Positions 38,281-40,855 of a DNA stretch of 40,855 nucleotides are shown here, in pieces. The notes beneath the pieces were generated by a model. The model had not been told where the DNA came from, did no database searches, and saw only the letters and a list, made by a program, of their open reading frames with translations. The number at the start of each line of letters is the position of its first letter. Position 1 is the first letter of the stretch. Made by a program: the position numbers and the translations under genes. The stretch lies in NCBI GenBank assembly GCA_013388645.1, contig JACAEV010000035.1, positions 1-40,855 of the forward strand, written 5' to 3'. Source of the DNA: Syntrophaceae bacterium (GTDB taxonomy: Bacteria; Desulfobacterota; BSN033; UBA1163).

Positions 38281-38713
38281 GAATTTTTTTGAAAGCCCTG
38301 AAAACTACTTTCCGCTCTCTTGATTGCTCAGAAGATAAGGGGTTGGGTCTAAAGGCAACGGTAACGATGCCCATATCTTCTATAAAAGGCGATGTCTATC
38401 GTATTTAATAATATTTGTATTATGAAACTACCAAGATCATCCACCATCCTTTTTGACTTGACGAAAATCAAATTGTAAAGAAAATTTACAATTTCTAAAA
38501 AGAGTAAATTAATTAATATAATCGATAAGTCACGTCATTATCATTAAACTATTGTTGGAAATTTTAACATTTTCAAATTATTACAGAATTGTCCATGTAC
38601 ATAAAAATTTTGTAATTATAATTAGTTATAATAATTGCGAAATTTGGTACAAAATATGCTGAATATATATGGGTTTATATATAGCCATACATTTTCAAAT
38701 AAACAATGAGGGT
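38281..38713. other. AT-rich intergenic DNA
   Basis: About 430 bp with no gene. Apart from one dispersed repeat (38354-38371), it is very AT-rich with many short inverted repeats (for example TGTAAAGAAAATTTACA near 38475) but no clear promoter, RNA or ORF. Confidence 0.4.
38354..38371 (+). repeat. Dispersed near-palindromic repeat (GGCAACGGTAA...GATGCC), copy 2
   Basis: GGCAACGGTAACGATGCC, preceded by GTCTAAA; differs from copy 1 (15235-15252) at one of 18 positions. Confidence 0.5.
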
Positions 38714-38835
38714 CTCGTAAAAAAGTCTCCCCACCCGTCACTCATGCGAAAGCAGGAGTCCAGAAGTATTTGAATTCACTGGATTCCCGTTTTCACGGGA
38801 ATGACAATAATCGGCTGAATCGGACTTTTTACGAG
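38714..38835. mobile_element. MITE-like palindromic element
   Basis: 122 bp. The left end CTCGTAAAAAAGTC (38714-38727) is the complement of the right end GACTTTTTACGAG (38823-38835) but for one A. Inside, GGAGTCCAG...CTGGATTCCC and GTCACTC...GGGAATGAC form a second inverted repeat. It has no coding capacity, so any movement would rely on a transposase elsewhere. It ends 25 bp before the ERR-motif gene at 38861. Confidence 0.7.
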
Positions 38836-38860
38836 TTCATCAACAGTGTGAATTAAATAT

Positions 38861-39079
38861 ATGCTGGCTTACGAATTATACGCATTTGATAAGACAAGAG
38901 GATTTGAATTGATTGGGGTTCTTCCCGAGAGAAGAAGAGACCCAAAAAGGATCACAAAGGACTCTGTCATCAGTTGGGGAAAACTGCTTTTGGGTGATAA
39001 CGCTAATAACCAGAACATCTATTTCAAGCGGATCACTTTGGATCATACAGGAAGAATTGTCTGGTTTAACCCTAAATGA
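38861..39079 (+). CDS. ERR-motif small protein (paralog 1)
   Basis: 72 residues, family not recognised. It is about 45% identical by eye to the protein at 39273 over its length, sharing AYE-Y, ELIGVLPERRRDPKRIT, S-x3-WGK, IYF-x3-T and TG-x-I-x3-NP. No signal peptide or membrane segment. The ribosome-binding site is weak. The end of the MITE-like element is 25 bp upstream and may provide or disrupt its promoter. The conserved ERR and Trp residues suggest a nucleotide- or protein-binding surface, but that is a guess. Confidence 0.6.
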   Translation: MLAYELYAFDKTRGFELIGVLPERRRDPKRITKDSVISWGKLLLGDNANNQNIYFKRITLDHTGRIVWFNPK

Positions 39080-39272
39080 TAAAGACCATTTAAGAAGGAC
39101 CCCACTTTTCGTGATTGCAGGAGAGATGAGTGAGAAGTTTCCTGATTAACAAAAACTTATCTCTTTATTATTGGCTCAAAAAGAGAATTGGAAAAGAGAG
39201 GGCATTTCGGGTAGCCAGTGCGTTTGAGAAGGTTATCCTTCTCTTCGGAAGAGAGCGGATAGGGGATCATAT

Positions 39273-39521
39273 ATGGTAGCTTATGAATTTTACTTGCATG
39301 ACCCAGTGAAGGGGTATGAATTAGTTGGGATACTGCCTGAGCGGAGAAAGAACCCTGAAAGAATTACTCAAGAGTCCATTATGCGATGGGGGGAAAATAT
39401 TTTTGGTAAAGACTTAAATGTCAAAGATATTTATTTCATTCAAGTCACCATTAATGCAGATACCGGAAATATTATTCGCCCGAATCCATTTTTTGTTAAT
39501 CAGAAGAAAATGAAAAAATAG
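39273..39521 (+). CDS. ERR-motif small protein (paralog 2)
   Basis: 82 residues. MVAYEFYLHDPVKGYELVGI then LPERRKNPERITQESIMRWG and DIYFIQVTINADTGNII. It is a paralog of the protein at 38861 and, more distantly, of the one at 37723. The C-terminal tail is basic (VNQKKMKK). It starts at ATG 39273, with AGGGG nearby upstream. It is followed after 53 bp by a convergent polysaccharide deacetylase gene. No assigned family. Confidence 0.6.
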   Translation: MVAYEFYLHDPVKGYELVGILPERRKNPERITQESIMRWGENIFGKDLNVKDIYFIQVTINADTGNIIRPNPFFVNQKKMKK

Positions 39522-39574
39522 ATTTCTGCACTTGGTCAAGGTGAACACTCGGAGGAAAGTCACCTGACTATTTT

Positions 39575-40339
39575 TCACCTTAAGGGAAATTCAGACAATT
39601 TAGTGAACCGAAAGCCTGCCTTTTTTAATTCTGGAAAAGCCTCCATGAAACCTTCTGCCGTTTCCTTTTCAGGTTGATTCATATGCATGAGGATAATGGA
39701 GGAGGGAGGGGCATTCCTCAATGCCCTTTTCACCTCTCCTTTCGAGTAGGTTGCCCCAGCATCTCCACGGACATTAAAATTGACCACCTCATACCCAAGG
39801 GCATTGGCGATTTCTATACAGATCTCATCACAGAAAGCAGCCCCTGGACGGTAATATTTTGGTTTGCGTCCGGTGAGGTTAAAGATTTTTAAGGCGTTTA
39901 ATTCTATCTCATCATAAATCTCATCCACATTTTTTGTCCCTTTCATTCCATAAATAGAACGACCCGTGGATGAGCAGGGTTGATGGTTCAAACCGTGATT
40001 TTCGATTTCAAAAAGCGGATTTTCCGATAATTTTTTGAAGTGGGAAGGATTGGCATCGATCCACTTTCCGCTGATAAAAAGGGTCGCAGAGATGTGCTCA
40101 CGTTCCAGGTACTCCATCAACTTGGCATCATAGCCTGAACCCTTTGAGCCTCCACAGGCATCAAAGGTAAAAGCTAACACCCTTTGATCCGTGTTTAATC
40201 TGGTTTTTACTCCTTCTACCCTTTCTCCCCATTCTTTCGGAACCCTCCCAGAGAATCTTGAGATGATCTTTTCTCTGGACAGTCGTTCCTGACATTCTCC
40301 CCGGTCTGGCCTCCAAAAGGGAAGAACAAAAGCAGTCAT
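39575..40339 (-). CDS. Polysaccharide deacetylase (NodB-like)
   Basis: 254 residues from the ATG at 40339. NodB motifs: LAFTFDACGG (motif 1, metal Asp), FEIENHGLNHQPC (motif 2, His-x3-His), YRPGAAFCDEICIEIANALGYEVVNFNV (motif 3) and IILMHMNQ (motif 5). A lone HATPase or carbohydrate-binding domain is absent. The frame continues upstream to an ATT at 40369 with a strong AAGGAGG 9 bases before it; starting there adds IIRKIYLIFL, which would complete a signal peptide with the hydrophobic LMTAFVLPFW. Without it the protein has only a short hydrophobic N terminus. Substrate could be peptidoglycan, chitin-like or exopolysaccharide; not decidable. Confidence 0.85.
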   Translation of the reverse strand: MTAFVLPFWRPDRGECQERLSREKIISRFSGRVPKEWGERVEGVKTRLNTDQRVLAFTFDACGGSKGSGYDAKLMEYLEREHISATLFISGKWIDANPSHFKKLSENPLFEIENHGLNHQPCSSTGRSIYGMKGTKNVDEIYDEIELNALKIFNLTGRKPKYYRPGAAFCDEICIEIANALGYEVVNFNVRGDAGATYSKGEVKRALRNAPPSSIILMHMNQPEKETAEGFMEAFPELKKAGFRFTKLSEFPLR

Positions 40340-40431
40340 TAAAAATATCAGATAAATTTTTCGGATAATTTCTCCTCACCTCCTTTTGGAAAAGGGGGGG
40401 ATGATTAACTTATAGCACTGAAACGCTGGAG

Positions 40432-40460
40432 TTGACAATCCAATCTTATTCGTCTATCTT
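40432..40460 (+). promoter_or_regulatory. Predicted promoter of the methyltransferase gene
   Basis: TTGACA (40432-40437), 17-base spacer, TATCTT (40455-40460), about 50 bases before the ATG. Confidence 0.6.
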
Positions 40461-40508
40461 TTAAGTGAATTTCAATTTATTCTTAATAATGGGTAAAAGA
40501 CGAGTTAG

Positions 40509-40855
40509 ATGGCGACGCTCAATTTTAAGGGGAAAACATTTGTTCAGAATCACCATCTGACGGTGAAGTATCATCAGCTCATCCCCCAAAAAGATAAAAG
40601 TTTAACAGACAAGGTCAGTCTTAACGATAACCTCATCATCTATGGGGATAATCTCAAGGCTTTAAAAGCCCTTCTTCCAACTTATGCAGGTAAAGTGAAA
40701 TGTATTTACATTGATCCACCTTATAATACAGGAAATGAAAGATGGGTCTATAATGACAATGTGAACAGCCCGATGATGCAGGAATGGCTGGGGAAGGTCG
40801 TCGACAGGGAAGACTTAACCCGCCACGACAAATGGCTCTGCATGATGATGCCGAG
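40509..40855 (+). CDS. mod: Type III restriction-modification DNA methyltransferase, N-terminal part
   Basis: The first 115 codons of a gene that runs off the window, so it has no stop here. Adenine-methyltransferase motif IV is IYIDPPYNTGNERWVYND with DPPY at 69-72; the following NVNSPMMQEWLGKVVDREDL and RHDKWLCMMMP are characteristic of type III Mod subunits. The GDNLKALKALLPTY stretch just before is the usual lead-in. It should be followed by a target recognition domain and, outside the window, by a res helicase/nuclease gene. It marks the start of a defence locus beside the accessory genes of 37.3-39.5 kb. Confidence 0.88.
   Translation, partial: MATLNFKGKTFVQNHHLTVKYHQLIPQKDKSLTDKVSLNDNLIIYGDNLKALKALLPTYAGKVKCIYIDPPYNTGNERWVYNDNVNSPMMQEWLGKVVDREDLTRHDKWLCMMMP

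Overview
The window looks like chromosomal DNA from an anaerobic, moderately AT-rich bacterium of the Desulfobacterota (deltaproteobacterial) kind. The evidence is a nine-haem cytochrome c fused to a membrane cytochrome b, a Rex redox repressor, a molybdopterin oxidoreductase, a TRAP/lyase operon with an XRE-cupin regulator, a GEMM-type (c-di-GMP class) riboswitch and many foldback repeats between genes. The phylum is an inference from gene content, not a proof. Most gene blocks are ordinary chromosomal genes; accessory DNA is concentrated at about 14.3-17.7 kb and 37.3-40.9 kb.

Layout. 1-5.7 kb: the end of an isochorismatase-family gene, then leftward genes for a class III aminotransferase, a 3-hydroxyacid dehydrogenase, Rex with a perfect Rex operator in its own leader, and the cytochrome c/b fusion. 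6-9.8 kb, rightward: an FmdB-like zinc ribbon, an ABC-F ATPase and an MFS transporter. 9.9-14.3 kb, leftward operon: XRE-cupin regulator, PEP mutase/isocitrate lyase-family lyase, then dctP-dctQ-dctM. Its promoter has a 21-bp near-perfect palindrome between -35 and -10. 14.3-17.7 kb: a truncated transposase, a complete IS5-family element, an array of eight 7-bp units and an orphan Cas6. 18-21.6 kb: a molybdopterin oxidoreductase whose 3' end overlaps a convergent MatB-like acyl-CoA ligase.

22-29.2 kb: an unknown gene, tRNA-Val(CAC) with its promoter and terminator, PHP phosphoesterase, a tiny basic protein, a radical SAM protein, azlCD, a methyltransferase, and a lexA-dinB SOS pair behind a consensus promoter overlapped by a perfect 16-bp palindrome. 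Two inverted copies of a structured repeat of about 105 bp bracket the PHP/radical SAM genes, and a stem in them is kept by paired base changes. 29.2-36.1 kb: unknown membrane protein, a degenerate histidine-kinase-like protein paired with a small Fn3-like protein, a zinc ribbon, a very large GH13 glycosidase and an opine-dehydrogenase-family enzyme.

36.1-40.9 kb: a riboswitch plus terminator in front of a secreted DUF4124 protein, and a leftward operon (ribbon-helix-helix regulator, small ERR-motif protein, secreted adhesin-E-like protein). Then come a MITE-like element, two more ERR-motif small proteins, a polysaccharide deacetylase, and the start of a type III restriction-modification methyltransferase running off the end. 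The best candidates for undescribed biology are the ERR-motif family with its RHH-controlled operon, the paired structured repeats, and the Fn3/pseudokinase pair.
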